NCBI GenBank assembly: GCA_949287305.1
Contig: CASEFX010000007.1
Span: forward strand, 62,001 to 126,000
Reading direction: 5' to 3'
Source of the DNA: an uncultured Sutterella sp.
GTDB lineage: Bacteria > Pseudomonadota > Gammaproteobacteria > Burkholderiales > Burkholderiaceae_F
DNA length: 64,000 bases
Shown here: piece after piece, positions 9,198 to 18,444 of the stretch
How positions within the stretch are numbered: the first letter of the stretch is position 1
How the letters are laid out: each line of letters opens with the position of its first letter
Notes under the pieces: model-generated
What the model was told of the DNA's origin: nothing
The model's input: the letters and a program-made list of their open reading frames with translations, nothing else
Databases searched by the model: none
Position numbers and translations under genes: made by a program

Positions 9198-9804
9198 CAG
9201 CGTACCCCGATTCGAATGCGAGCCGCGTGAGTTCGGCGGGCGAATGCACGCCGAGCTTTGCAAAGGCGTTCGCCCGGTGCATCTTGACCGTGCTCACTTC
9301 GAGCCCGAGATCGCGCGCGATCACCTTGTTGGCCTTTCCTTCGAGCACGGCGTGCACCACGTCCTTTTCGCGCGGCGTGAGCGTCTCGAAGCGGTTTCGC
9401 CGCTCCGACTCCTCGCGCTCGCGCACGTGTTCGTCGACCGACGCCGCGACGGCGCGGGAGACCTTCTGAACGAAGACCATCGGATCGACGGGCTTTTCAA
9501 GAAAGTCGACGGCGCCGTGGTGGAGCGCGTGCACGGCCATGGTGATGGTGCCGTGGGCGGACAAAAAGAGGATCGGAAGCTTCGAGCCGCGGCGCACGAG
9601 TTCGTCCTGCACGTCGAGCCCCGTGAGACCGGGCATGCGCACGTCGAGCACGATGCAGCCCGGTCCCTCGAGCGTGTCGCGCTCGAGAAAGTCGCGTCCG
9701 TCGGTGTAGCGCGCCACGTCCCAGCCCATCGTTTCGAGGAGCATGGCGAAGGATTCTCCGAGCGCGGGGTCGTCGTCAACAATGCGGATGAGAGGTCGGG
9801 TCAT
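9175..9804 (-). CDS. Response regulator, FixJ/NarL type (TtrR-like)
   Basis: 209 residues. The receiver domain starts IRIVDDDPALGESF with the acidic pair, has the phosphorylated Asp in CIVLDVRMPGLTG (about residue 54), Ser in LFLSAHG and Lys in FLEKPVDP. The C-terminal LuxR/FixJ helix-turn-helix reads LTPREKDVVHAVLEGKANKVIARDLGLEVSTVKMHRANAFAKL, split here only by residues, and is complete. Its start overlaps the end of the sensor kinase gene (ATGA). The pair matches TtrSR-type systems that control alternative electron acceptor reductases; the targets here are probably the downstream flavoprotein genes. Confidence 0.9.
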   Translation of the reverse strand: MTRPLIRIVDDDPALGESFAMLLETMGWDVARYTDGRDFLERDTLEGPGCIVLDVRMPGLTGLDVQDELVRRGSKLPILFLSAHGTITMAVHALHHGAVDFLEKPVDPMVFVQKVSRAVAASVDEHVREREESERRNRFETLTPREKDVVHAVLEGKANKVIARDLGLEVSTVKMHRANAFAKLGVHSPAELTRLAFESGYADAKTTLS

Positions 9805-11591
9805 GGTCGGTCGTCTGCGGGTTCGTTGTCGGGGTCGTTCGGGTTGAGGGTGTCAAAGCGCACCGTGACGCGAAGTCCTCTTTCGGGGAGGCGTTCGATC
9901 GTGAGCGTCGCGCCGTGTTCGTCGACGATGTTGCGCACGATCGCAAGGCCGAGTCCGAGGCCGCCCTCCTTGACGCTTTCGCTCACCTTGAGAAGTTTGG
10001 CAAAGATTTCGTCGGAAAGGGTCGGGCCGTCGTCGGTTACGCTCAAGACCGCGCCGAATTCGTCGGTGCGCGCGAGCTTCACCGTCACGGTGCCGCCCTC
10101 GGCCGCGTCGAGCGCCTGCACGGCGTTTTTGACGAGATTGAGAACGAGAAGCTCGAGTTCAAGCGGATCGCCCGCGACGAAGACGTTCGGCGCGACTTCG
10201 CGGCGCACGGTCGTTTGCGGGCCGGGCTTGAGGTGCGAGAGCGCCTCGTCGATCGTTCGGCCAAGGTCGACGGGCTCGGGCGTGCGGCGCTGCCGCTTGG
10301 CGTAGCCGCGGACGCGGTCGACGATTTCGGCCATGCGGCGCGCTTCGTTCTGGGCGCCCTCCATGGCGCGCTCGGCGACGGGGTCGTCCTTGATCGATTC
10401 GCCCGAGCGCATGCGAAGCACCGCTAGGAAGTTGAGGACGGCGCCCATGGGCTGCTTCAATTCGTGCGCGATCATGGCGCAGAGCTGGCTGATCGCCCCC
10501 ATGCGCTCAAGCGAGGCGAGCCGTTCGCGCGCGGCCTCTTCCTTGCGGGCGAGGAGCTCCTTTTCGCGAAGGGTCTTCGTGAGCGCCGCCGTGCGGTGTT
10601 CGACGAGCCGCTTGAGACGGTATTCGTTGGCGATGAGGAGAAGAACGAGCAACAGGGCGAAGACGGCATAGCGGCCGTAGCGCTTCCAGAGCCCCGAAAG
10701 GGACGTGTCGTCCAAAACGGCCCAGCGGCCGAGGTGGAGTTCCTGATAGAGGTTCGATACGCTGCGAAGGTCGCTCGTCGCCACCCATTCGTAGCCGTCG
10801 GCGTGTCCGCTCTCGAGTAGCGCCGTGAGAAAGTCCCGGGTGAGTTCGTTGGGCGTCCACGGGAGAATCCCCGCCGTGATGTCGGGGTAGAGGGCGGTCG
10901 AGCGCGAACAGGCGAGCGCGCCGTCGGGCGGAAGTCCGATCACCCGAAGAAGACCGGGTTCGACGAGTCCCTCCTCCTGAGCGCGCTCGAGTGCGCAGGC
11001 GGGGAGAATCGACACGTCGGCGTCGCCCGAGAGCACGGCCGAGAGGACGTCGGGGACGGTGAAGGTGAGAAAGTTCACGCCCGAGAAGAACTTCTCGTCG
11101 GAGAAGCCCTTTTCGCGCAGCATGAGGCGCACGGCCGGATAGCCGTCCACCGAGTGCGGGAGGGTTGCGGCGGCCTTCTTGCCGCGCAGGTCCTCGAGTG
11201 TCCTCAGATCCGTTCGGTCGCTTCGCACGACGAGCGCGGCGCCGATCGACGCGACGGCCGAGGCCGCCCGGTCGGTCTTGCGCGTCGCGACGGGATGCGC
11301 GCCGATGTCGTTGAGGACGTTCAGAAAACACCAGGCTGAGCAGATGAGAAGGTCGGGGCGTTCGCGTTCGATGTCGTTGAGGAGATCGTGTTCCGCAATC
11401 TGCACGACGTGCACGACGTCGTCGGGGCGCAACTTCTCCATCTCCGACACCACGGGGGTGACGGTGGTCGCGGCAAAGCCGGGCTCCGTCGTCGTGACGA
11501 CGCCGAGCCGGAGGACGGCGGCCGAACTCGGCGTAGCCGAGAGGAAGGCGCCGAGACAGAGGGCGAGTGCGGTGGAGCAAAGCGGGAGCAT
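9801..11591 (-). CDS. Sensor histidine kinase with periplasmic PhnD-type binding domain (TtrS-like)
   Basis: 596 residues. A signal sequence (residues 1-24) leads into a periplasmic solute-binding domain of the PhnD/phosphonate type (about 27-270; motifs DLLICSAWCFLNV, LRTLEDLRGKKAAA, VLSGDADVSILPACALE). One transmembrane helix (YAVFALLLVLLLIANEY, about 312-328) is followed by a coiled coil and the kinase core: H-box MIAHELKQPMGAVLNF, N-box LELLVLNLVKNAVQAL, G-boxes VTDDGPTLSD and GGLGLGLAIV. This is the architecture of the tetrathionate sensor TtrS and relatives that detect an external acceptor. No ttrABC genes are in the window, so the ligand is more likely a substrate of the flavoproteins encoded next to it. 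Confidence 0.9.
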   Translation of the reverse strand: MLPLCSTALALCLGAFLSATPSSAAVLRLGVVTTTEPGFAATTVTPVVSEMEKLRPDDVVHVVQIAEHDLLNDIERERPDLLICSAWCFLNVLNDIGAHPVATRKTDRAASAVASIGAALVVRSDRTDLRTLEDLRGKKAAATLPHSVDGYPAVRLMLREKGFSDEKFFSGVNFLTFTVPDVLSAVLSGDADVSILPACALERAQEEGLVEPGLLRVIGLPPDGALACSRSTALYPDITAGILPWTPNELTRDFLTALLESGHADGYEWVATSDLRSVSNLYQELHLGRWAVLDDTSLSGLWKRYGRYAVFALLLVLLLIANEYRLKRLVEHRTAALTKTLREKELLARKEEAARERLASLERMGAISQLCAMIAHELKQPMGAVLNFLAVLRMRSGESIKDDPVAERAMEGAQNEARRMAEIVDRVRGYAKRQRRTPEPVDLGRTIDEALSHLKPGPQTTVRREVAPNVFVAGDPLELELLVLNLVKNAVQALDAAEGGTVTVKLARTDEFGAVLSVTDDGPTLSDEIFAKLLKVSESVKEGGLGLGLAIVRNIVDEHGATLTIERLPERGLRVTVRFDTLNPNDPDNEPADDRP

Positions 11592-11663
11592 GATTCGGAA
11601 CGGGTGGCGTTCGAATCATTCTATCCGCAGAGAGAGGCGGTAGGACGGCGGGGAAAACGCGGG

Positions 11664-11694
11664 CAAAAAAAAATGACGCCCTTGCGGAGCGTCA
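11664..11694 (-). terminator. Terminator of tRNA-Leu(CAG)
   Basis: TGACGC (11674-11679) and GCGTCA (11689-11694) arms; on the minus strand a run of nine T follows. Confidence 0.85.
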
Positions 11695-11725
11695 ATTTTT
11701 CGCCTTGCGGCCCTCTACGAAAGTT

Positions 11726-11812
11726 TGGTGCCCGGAAGAGGACTCGAACCTCCACGCCCGTGAAGGCGCCAGCACCTGAAGCTGGTGCGTCTACCAATTT
11801 CGCCATCCGGGC
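11726..11812 (-). tRNA. tRNA-Leu, anticodon CAG
   Basis: The minus strand gives a class II tRNA: acceptor GCCCGGA pairs with TCCGGGC, discriminator A, and CCA is encoded. The anticodon stem CCAGC/GCTGG encloses loop TTCAGGT with anticodon CAG. A variable arm (CGCCTTCACGGGCG) and GTTCGAGTC T-loop are present. It decodes CUG, the most used Leu codon in this GC-rich genome. Confidence 0.96.
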
Positions 11813-11829
11813 TTCCGTAGAGGAAATGA

Positions 11830-11858
11830 ATTTTGCCTGAAGTCGGAGAATTTGTCAA
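11830..11858 (-). promoter_or_regulatory. Promoter of tRNA-Leu(CAG)
   Basis: On the minus strand, TTGACA (11853-11858, perfect -35) and CAAAAT (11830-11835, 4 of 6 for -10) with a 17-base spacer, ending 18 bases before the tRNA. Confidence 0.7.
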
Positions 11859-12099
11859 GGGGGAAGTTGAAAAAAGTCCGAAAAAGTTGCGCGCACCGAC
11901 AAGGAAGGGCGGTTGCCGGAGGAAAAACGCGGGGAGAAATCCCTTGCCGCGGGGGAGGAACGGGGAGCGTCGCCAATTTGCCCGTATGCGACGCAACGCG
12001 TCGCGCGGATCCGTTATCCTTTCCTCCGACAACGTTCTGTTGTCGCGGCACGGGTTACGAAACGACCCGTCCTTCTTCCAACCTATCGTTTTGACAATC

Positions 12100-14412
12100 A
12101 TGGCCAAGAAAAAGAACATCGCCGTCGAACCGGCAACGCTTACGCCGGAACAAATGAACGCGGCGCGGGCCCTCTTTGCGGAGGACTCGTGCGTCTATAC
12201 CCTGCGTCAACTCAAGAAACACCTGACGCAGAAACTTGCGTGGTCGCGCGGAGCGGCCAATGCGGGAGCGCTGGCGCTGATGGAAGAAGGGCCAGTCGTT
12301 TCCGTGCGGCACGAAACGTACTACCGGGGTCAAAAGGCCGAGCCCGTGCTCGTGGAATACCGCGACGAGGCGCTCACGGACGCGGACGGCAAAAGCGAGC
12401 CCGCGAGCCTTCAGAAGGCGCTGCCGGGCGACCTCTACGAGGCCTACCGGGGGCCCGACCGCTTCGTCGTGGACCGCTTCGTGCGGCACACGAAGCTGCG
12501 CTGGCTCGTGCGTCTGGAAGATCACGCCGACGGCTTCTACACCATGGTGACGGAAAACGCTTACGAGCCGATCTTCTTTCGCGTGCCCGACGGCGTGAAG
12601 CCGAGACCGCAGTCGAATTTCGTCTACGAAGTCGAAGTGGACGAAGAAAAGGAAAAGGAGGGCGACGTCCTCCTCGACTACGAGGACTATCTTGCGGAGA
12701 ACTGGGAGGGGTTCGGCTACCGAAACTACACCTGGCCCGCCCGGATCGTGCGCCGCATCGCGCGCCGCGACGAGCCCTTGGGGGTGCTCAAGATCGCCGA
12801 GGAGCGCCACGGCATCCGCACGGAATTTCCCGACGAGGTGAAGGACGAAGCCAAGGAGATCCCGCAGGAGGTCTCGGCGTCGCAGCGGCGCGGGCGCGTC
12901 GACCTGCGCGACGTTCCCTTCGTCACGATCGACGGCGAGGACGCGCGCGACTTCGACGACGCGGTCTACTGCGAAAAGTCGGGGGACGGCTGGCGCCTTC
13001 TCGTCGCGATCGCCGACGTGAGCCAGTACGTGAAGCCCGATCATCCGCTCGACCGGCAGGCGCAGGCGCGCGGCACCTCCGTCTACTTCCCGACGGCCGT
13101 GATTCCGATGCTTCCCGAAGCGCTCAGCAACGGAATCTGCTCGCTCAACCCCAACGTCGACCGCCTCACGATGGTGTGCGACGCCCTGATCGACGCCGAA
13201 GGGAAGACGACCGCCTATCAGTTCTATCCGGCCGTGATCCGCTCGCACGCGCGGCTTACCTACACGCAGGTGTGGTCTGCCCTCTCGGGCGAGGACGCGG
13301 GCTTCGAGGCTTTGGGCGAGCGGCTCTTTGAGGTCGAGCGCCTCTACGAACTCTACAAGGTCCTTCACGCCGCGCGTGAAAAACGCTTTGCGCTCGACTT
13401 CGAGTCGAGCGAAATCAAGGCGCTCATCAACGAGGAGAAGGGCACGATCGATCGCTTCGAGCCCTACCGCATCACGGATGCGAACCGCCTCATTGAAGAG
13501 TGCATGCTCGTCGCGAACGTCGCCGCGGCGGACTTCGTTCTGCGTAACGAGAAGCTCACGCTCTTTCGCGTGCACGACAAGCCCGAAGAGGAGCGTCTGC
13601 AGGATCTGCGCCGCATCCTTCGGGCCTACAAGCTCAAACTCTCGGAGAACTCCCCCTCGGGCTTCGCAAAGCTCCTCGAAGCGGTGAAGAAGTCTCCTTC
13701 GACTTCGCCCCTGCAGATCGCGGTGCTGCGCACGATGTCGCGCGCCCTCTACAGTCCCGACAACATCGGGCACTACGGCCTGCAGTACGAGCACTACGCG
13801 CACTTCACGAGCCCGATCCGCCGTTACCCGGATCTGCTCCTGCACCGCACGATCAAGGCGATTCTCGCCAAGCGCACCTATCACCCGAAACTCTATTCGG
13901 AAACGGGGATCGAAGGCTTCCACGCGCAGAAGCTCGGTTTTCGCCCGGCCTTTGAGAAGCCCGTCAAGGAGCTCGCCAAGGCGGAGCGCGACCACGAGGT
14001 CTGGCGTCGTCTGGGGCTTCTCTGTTCGATTGCGGAGCGGCGCGCCGACGACGCCTCGCGCGACGTGATGAACTGGCTCGCCTGCGAGTGGCTCTCGAAG
14101 CGCCCGAACGTTCGCTACGCCTCGACCGTCGTCAACGTCCTCGACTCGGGCGTCATCGTGCGGCTTGACGACTCGGGCCTCGAAGGCTACGTGCACGTCT
14201 CGAACCTCGGGGGCGACTACTTCACCGCGATGGAGGGGCAGCTCGTCGGAGACGAAGGCGAAGTCATCCGCATCGGCAAGCAGATGCAGGTCGTCCTCGA
14301 CGAAGTCGACTTCGAAAAGAGGCGCTTTTCCTTCAGGAGGGCGTTTGAGAGCGGAAAGCGCCAGAAGAAAGGCCGCCGCCGCTACGACTGGTACGACGAC
14401 GTTCCCTTCTGA
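12100..14412 (+). CDS. rnr: Ribonuclease R
   Basis: 770 residues from the ATG at 12100; the open frame extends 89 codons further up but that part overlaps the tRNA-Leu promoter region and is not protein-like. N-terminal winged-helix region, cold-shock/OB domains, then the RNB catalytic domain with FVTIDGEDARDFDDAV (metal-binding Asp residues, about residues 280-295) and the conserved SPIRRYPDLLLHR. A C-terminal S1 domain (TVVNVLDSGVIVRLDDSGLEGYVHVS) and a short basic tail end the protein. RNase R is a processive 3-prime to 5-prime exoribonuclease that degrades structured RNA and helps in tmRNA and rRNA quality control. rlmB follows, as in many proteobacteria. Confidence 0.95.
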   Translation: MAKKKNIAVEPATLTPEQMNAARALFAEDSCVYTLRQLKKHLTQKLAWSRGAANAGALALMEEGPVVSVRHETYYRGQKAEPVLVEYRDEALTDADGKSEPASLQKALPGDLYEAYRGPDRFVVDRFVRHTKLRWLVRLEDHADGFYTMVTENAYEPIFFRVPDGVKPRPQSNFVYEVEVDEEKEKEGDVLLDYEDYLAENWEGFGYRNYTWPARIVRRIARRDEPLGVLKIAEERHGIRTEFPDEVKDEAKEIPQEVSASQRRGRVDLRDVPFVTIDGEDARDFDDAVYCEKSGDGWRLLVAIADVSQYVKPDHPLDRQAQARGTSVYFPTAVIPMLPEALSNGICSLNPNVDRLTMVCDALIDAEGKTTAYQFYPAVIRSHARLTYTQVWSALSGEDAGFEALGERLFEVERLYELYKVLHAAREKRFALDFESSEIKALINEEKGTIDRFEPYRITDANRLIEECMLVANVAAADFVLRNEKLTLFRVHDKPEEERLQDLRRILRAYKLKLSENSPSGFAKLLEAVKKSPSTSPLQIAVLRTMSRALYSPDNIGHYGLQYEHYAHFTSPIRRYPDLLLHRTIKAILAKRTYHPKLYSETGIEGFHAQKLGFRPAFEKPVKELAKAERDHEVWRRLGLLCSIAERRADDASRDVMNWLACEWLSKRPNVRYASTVVNVLDSGVIVRLDDSGLEGYVHVSNLGGDYFTAMEGQLVGDEGEVIRIGKQMQVVLDEVDFEKRRFSFRRAFESGKRQKKGRRRYDWYDDVPF

Positions 14413-14488
14413 GACGCTCGAAAATCCGTGCCGCAGCGCACGGGATCCCGTCGTCTTTGGCTACAATGACGGCACTCTTTAACGTGAA

Positions 14489-14527
14489 GGAGGTCCCTTT
14501 TGCAAGGAAGGGGCCTCCCGCTTTTTT
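14489..14527 (+). terminator. Intrinsic terminator between rnr and rlmB
   Basis: 11-bp stem (14489-14499 with 14508-14518, one T-G pair), then CGCTTTTTT. It ends 19 bases before the rlmB start, so rlmB would need read-through or a promoter overlapping the hairpin. Confidence 0.8.
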
Positions 14528-14545
14528 CACCCAACGGAAACTCTC

Positions 14546-15286
14546 GTGAAGAACTCTGTCTTAGCGGGCTTTCACGCCGTAGGCGCCCGTCTGCGCACGG
14601 CGCCCGAAACGATCTCGGTCGTCTATGCCGATCCCTCGCGCCGCGACAAGCGCATGCGCGACATGCGCGAAAAACTGCTCGCCGCGGGCGTGCGCGTCAT
14701 GAATGCCGACGCCAAGCGCTTGGACGGCATGGCTTCGGGCGTTCCTCATCAGGGGATCGTGGCGCTTGCCGAAGAAACGCACGTCGAACTCGACTTCGCC
14801 GACCTCCTCGATCAGATCACCGACAAGACTCTGCTCCTGATCCTCGACGGCGTCACCGATCCGCGCAACTTCGGCGCCTGCCTTCGCACGGCCGACGCCG
14901 CGGGCGTGCAGGCCGTGGTGGTGCCGCGCGACCGTTCGGCCGGGATGACGCCCGCCGCCATGAAGGCCGCCGCCGGGGCCGCCGAAACGGTTCCCGTCGT
15001 GACGGTGACGAATCTCGCCGCCTCGATCGTGGAGCTTCGCGACGCGGGCGTGACGGTCGTCGGCACGGCGGGCGAAGCCGTGAAGTCGATCTACGACTTC
15101 GAGCAGACGCGCGCCTTCGCCTGGGTGCTCGGCGCCGAAGGGGACGGCCTTCGTCAGCTCACGCGCAAGCGCTGCGACGATCTCGCCGCCATCCCGATGA
15201 CGGGGGCGGTGGAGAGCCTCAACGTGTCGGTCGCCGCGGGCATCTGCCTCTTCGAGAGCGTGCGCCAGCGACTCGCCGCGAAGTAA
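14546..15286 (+). CDS. rlmB: 23S rRNA (guanosine-2251-2'-O)-methyltransferase RlmB
   Basis: 246 residues, starting at a GTG (14546). SPOUT/TrmH family: an N-terminal L30e-like substrate-binding domain (VLAGFHAVGARL) and a C-terminal knotted SAM domain with motif 1 DGVTDPRNFGACLRTADAAG, motif 2 WVLGAEGDGLRQL and motif 3 IPMTGAVESLNVSVAAGICLFE. It methylates G2251 in the 23S rRNA P-loop using SAM. Position after rnr supports RlmB over other TrmH-type enzymes. The start region lacks a strong Shine-Dalgarno (only ACGGAAA). Confidence 0.92.
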   Translation: MKNSVLAGFHAVGARLRTAPETISVVYADPSRRDKRMRDMREKLLAAGVRVMNADAKRLDGMASGVPHQGIVALAEETHVELDFADLLDQITDKTLLLILDGVTDPRNFGACLRTADAAGVQAVVVPRDRSAGMTPAAMKAAAGAAETVPVVTVTNLAASIVELRDAGVTVVGTAGEAVKSIYDFEQTRAFAWVLGAEGDGLRQLTRKRCDDLAAIPMTGAVESLNVSVAAGICLFESVRQRLAAK

Positions 15287-15402
15287 CAAAAAACTCGCGA
15301 AAATTTCACACAAACCCGAGGATTTCTAATACAATCCTCTACTTTCTGTCCTTGCTACACCAGAAGAGACGCTCTGGGTAGCTTTTTCCGCAAGGAGGCT
15401 AA

Positions 15403-15792
15403 ATGCGTCACTACGAACTTTGCATCATTGTGCATCCGGATCAGAGCGAACAGGTTCCCGCGATGATCGAGCGCTACAAGACGCTCATCGCCGAACAGGG
15501 CGGTAAGATCCACCGCATCGAAGACTGGGGCCGTCGCCAGCTCGCCTACCCGATCGAAAAGCTCGTGAAGGCTCACTACGTCCTTCTCAATATCGAATGC
15601 GGCCACGAAACGCTCGCCGAAATTGAGAACGGGTTCCGTTTCAACGACGCCGTCCTGCGTCACCTCACGATCAAGACCAAGAAGGCCGAAACGGCTCCTT
15701 CTCCCATGATGAAGGCCGTTGAAAAGGAAGAAGCCAAGAAGGTCGCCGCGGAAGCCGCCGCTGCCGCCGCTGCCGAAACGGCTGCCGCCTAA
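15403..15792 (+). CDS. rpsF: 30S ribosomal protein S6
   Basis: 129 residues with a strong AAGGAGG 5 bases before the [25 protein letters not shown] and [24 protein letters not shown] are diagnostic of S6. The C-terminal tail is Ala/Glu/Lys rich ([15 protein letters not shown]), longer than in E. coli and of low complexity. S6 binds S18 on the platform of the small subunit. First gene of rpsF-priB-rpsR-rplI. Confidence 0.97.
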   Translation: MRHYELCIIVHPDQSEQVPAMIERYKTLIAEQGGKIHRIEDWGRRQLAYPIEKLVKAHYVLLNIECGHETLAEIENGFRFNDAVLRHLTIKTKKAETAPSPMMKAVEKEEAKKVAAEAAAAAAAETAAA

Positions 15793-15843
15793 GGGTCGAG
15801 TCCTCTTCGGACGATCACACAGAACATTCAGCGTTCGGACGAC

Positions 15844-16137
15844 GTGAACATCGTAACCATGAGCGGCAAGCTCGTCGGACGTGAGGCGGTCCGCTTCACG
15901 CCCGCAGGCATCGAGGTGTTCGAAGGTACCTTCCACCATCGGGTGGAATTGACGGAGGCGGGTCATCCGCGGACGGTGGAATTCGATTTTCCCGCCGTCA
16001 GTTACGGAGATCTCGCCCGGGAACTCAACGCTCTCCCTCTCGGAGGCGACTATGTTCTCAAAGGGTTCTTCGCCCCCCGCTCGAGCCGTTCGCATCGTCT
16101 GATCGTACACATAACGGAATACAATTCAAGGAGCTAA
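15844..16137 (+). CDS. priB: Primosomal replication protein N (PriB)
   Basis: 97 residues, GTG start. An OB-fold single-stranded DNA-binding protein ([32 protein letters not shown]) that bridges PriA and DnaT/DnaC at restarted forks. The position between rpsF and rpsR is conserved in beta- and gammaproteobacteria. The second in-frame ATG (15859) would cut the first strand, so GTG is preferred. The stop is 2 bases before rpsR. Confidence 0.93.
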   Translation: MNIVTMSGKLVGREAVRFTPAGIEVFEGTFHHRVELTEAGHPRTVEFDFPAVSYGDLARELNALPLGGDYVLKGFFAPRSSRSHRLIVHITEYNSRS

Positions 16138-16139
16138 TC

Positions 16140-16412
16140 ATGGCTTTTGGTGCTAAGGGTAAGGGTAAGCCTCGCCGTGCCAACCAGCAAAATTCGCTTT
16201 TCAAGCGCAAGAAGTTCTGCCGCTTCACGGCCGAACACGTTGAGCAGATCGACTACAAGGATATCGATACGCTTCGCGACTTCATCCAGGAAAACGGCAA
16301 GATCATGCCGGCCCGTCTGACGGGTACGAAGGCCCACTATCAGCGTCAGCTCGATACGGCCATCAAGCGTGCGCGCTTCCTCGCGCTCCTTCCGTACACG
16401 GACAATCAGTAA
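16140..16412 (+). CDS. rpsR: 30S ribosomal protein S18
   Basis: 90 residues. [26 protein letters not shown] and [19 protein letters not shown] are S18 signatures. An AAGGAG lies within the end of priB. It forms a heterodimer with S6 in the 30S platform. Part of the four-gene operon. Confidence 0.97.
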   Translation: MAFGAKGKGKPRRANQQNSLFKRKKFCRFTAEHVEQIDYKDIDTLRDFIQENGKIMPARLTGTKAHYQRQLDTAIKRARFLALLPYTDNQ

Positions 16413-16432
16413 TTTTCCGGGAGTGAATCCAA

Positions 16433-16882
16433 ATGCAAGTCATTCTGCTCGAAAAGATCACCCATCTCGGTAACCTCGGCGACATCGTCAAGGTGAAGGA
16501 CGGCTACGGCCGCAACTTCCTCATCCCGACCGGCCGTGCCAAGCGCGCCACGAAGGCCGCCATCGCCGAATTCGAAGCCCGCCGTGCCGAGCTCGAAAAG
16601 GCCCAGGCCGAACGCATCGCCGCCGCTCAGGCTCTCGCCGACAAGCTCAACGGCGTTGAAATCACGATCGCCAGCAAGTGCGGCGTCGACGGCCGTCTCT
16701 TCGGTTCCGTCACCAACGCCGACATCGCCGAAGCGGTCGACGCCCTCGGCTTCCAGATCAAGAAGTCCCAGGTCCGCACGCCGCTCGGCGCGATCAAGTC
16801 CATCGGCGACTACCCGATCACGATCGGTCTCGCCACGGACATCACCGCCGACATCACCGTCAAGGTTGTGGCCGAAGCCTAA
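16433..16882 (+). CDS. rplI: 50S ribosomal protein L9
   Basis: 149 residues. The N-terminal domain [32 protein letters not shown] is the L9 signature, joined by a long helix ([28 protein letters not shown]) to the C-terminal domain. It binds 23S rRNA near the L1 stalk. Last gene of the ribosomal operon; a terminator follows 27 bases after the stop. Confidence 0.97.
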   Translation: MQVILLEKITHLGNLGDIVKVKDGYGRNFLIPTGRAKRATKAAIAEFEARRAELEKAQAERIAAAQALADKLNGVEITIASKCGVDGRLFGSVTNADIAEAVDALGFQIKKSQVRTPLGAIKSIGDYPITIGLATDITADITVKVVAEA

Positions 16883-16908
16883 TCGGGTCTCTTCGAAGAT
16901 CTTCGAAA

Positions 16909-16942
16909 AAAGGGTTCTCTCCTTCGGGGGCGAACCCTTTTT
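16909..16942 (+). terminator. Intrinsic terminator of the rpsF-rplI operon
   Basis: AAAGGGTTC (16909-16917) pairs with GAACCCTTT (16932-16940) and is followed by TTGCTTTT. Confidence 0.85.
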
Positions 16943-17038
16943 GCTTTTGGTTGCGCTTGACGACTCCGCCCCGCGGGGGCGAAAACCGCCCCCTCTGCTA
17001 CAATCTTTTTCCCAATCCTTTCTTCGGTGATCCTTTCG

Positions 17039-18433
17039 ATGCCTGAAGCCCCCAAAAACCGCAACCTGCCCGACGATCCCGCGCACGGCCTCAGAACGCC
17101 GCCTCAGTCCATTCAGAGCGAACAGGCGGTGCTCGGCGGTCTCCTGATCGACAACACCGCGCTCGACAGCGTGGCCGATCTGATCACGGCCGAAGACTTC
17201 TGCCGGCGCGATCATCAGATCATCTACGAGCACATCGTCTCGCTCATTCAGCACGGCAAGCCCGCCGACATCGTGACGGTGGGCGAGAGCATCAAGAATT
17301 CGGGCGCGCAGACGGCGCTCGCCGACGGGCAGTACCTGCAGTCGCTCTTCTCGAACACGCCTTCGGCCGCGAACATCCGCCGCTACGCGGAAATCGTGCG
17401 CGACCGCGCGATGCTGCGCCAGATGATTCAGGTGGGCGAGGGGATGGTGACGAACGCCCTCAATCCGCAGGGGCGCGATCCCGAGGAACTCCTCGACGAA
17501 GCCGAGCGCGAAGTGCTCGCGATCAACGAGCGAAACGCGCGCGGCCGCCAGGGCTTCCGCTCGCTTTCGACCCTCGTGCGCGAAGTCTCCGAGCGCATCA
17601 TCGAGCTCTATCAGAACAAGGACAATTCCGAAGTCACGGGCGTCGCGACGGGCTTTCCGAACCTCGACCGCGTGACGGCGGGCTTTCAGCGGGGCGACCT
17701 CATCATTCTCGCGGCGCGTCCCTCCATGGGCAAGACCGCGCTCGCCCTCAACATCGCCGAAAACATCGGCGTGCGCCAGGAACTCCCGGTGGCGATCTTC
17801 TCGCTCGAAATGGGGGCGGACCAGCTCACGCAGCGTCTGATCGCCTCGGTCGGGCGTCTTGATTCGCAGCGCCTTCGCAAGGGGGCCCTCAACGACGAGG
17901 AATGGGACAAGTTCACGGCCGCCGTGAGCATTCTCGAAAAGAAGCCCATTCACATCGACGACACGGGGAACATGACCGTCACGTCGCTCTCGACCCGTGC
18001 GCGCCGCCTCATGAACCAGACAGGCCCGCTCGGGCTCATCGTGGTCGACTACCTGCAGCTCATGGTCGGCAAGGGCGAAAACCGCACGACGATCCTCTCG
18101 GACATCTCGCGCGGCTTGAAGAGCCTCGCCAAGGAACTGCACTGCCCGATCGTCGCGCTCTCGCAGCTCTCGCGAAGCGTCGAATCGCGAACCGATCACC
18201 GTCCGATGATGTCGGACCTTCGCGAGTCGGGCGCCATCGAACAGGACGCCGACGTGATCCTCTTCATTTATCGAGACGTGCGCTACAACCCCGACGCCGA
18301 CAAGAACGCGGCCGAAGTGATCGTCGCCAAGCAGCGTAACGGCCCGGTCGGGACGCTCCGAATGACCTTCCTCGGCGAACTCACCCGCTTTGAGGCGACG
18401 GCCGACGAAGGCTATTGGGACGGCGCGGAATAA
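17039..18433 (+). CDS. dnaB: Replicative DNA helicase DnaB
   Basis: 464 residues from the ATG at 17039 (a GTG 12 bases earlier is in frame). The N-terminal domain starts LRTPPQSIQSEQAVLGGLLID; the RecA-like domain has Walker A ARPSMGKTALALNIAENI (about residue 225) and Walker B LIVVDYLQLM, then the SRGLKSLAKEL and LSQLSRSVESR motifs with the arginine finger region. No intein. DnaB is the hexameric 5-prime to 3-prime helicase at the replication fork. Placement after rplI is typical. Confidence 0.97.
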   Translation: MPEAPKNRNLPDDPAHGLRTPPQSIQSEQAVLGGLLIDNTALDSVADLITAEDFCRRDHQIIYEHIVSLIQHGKPADIVTVGESIKNSGAQTALADGQYLQSLFSNTPSAANIRRYAEIVRDRAMLRQMIQVGEGMVTNALNPQGRDPEELLDEAEREVLAINERNARGRQGFRSLSTLVREVSERIIELYQNKDNSEVTGVATGFPNLDRVTAGFQRGDLIILAARPSMGKTALALNIAENIGVRQELPVAIFSLEMGADQLTQRLIASVGRLDSQRLRKGALNDEEWDKFTAAVSILEKKPIHIDDTGNMTVTSLSTRARRLMNQTGPLGLIVVDYLQLMVGKGENRTTILSDISRGLKSLAKELHCPIVALSQLSRSVESRTDHRPMMSDLRESGAIEQDADVILFIYRDVRYNPDADKNAAEVIVAKQRNGPVGTLRMTFLGELTRFEATADEGYWDGAE

Positions 18434-18444
18434 GGAGAATCATC

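Noticed and set aside
11833..12099. N-terminal extension of rnr
   Set aside because: It lies over the tRNA-Leu promoter and has no RNase R homology; the ATG at 12100 begins the conserved part.
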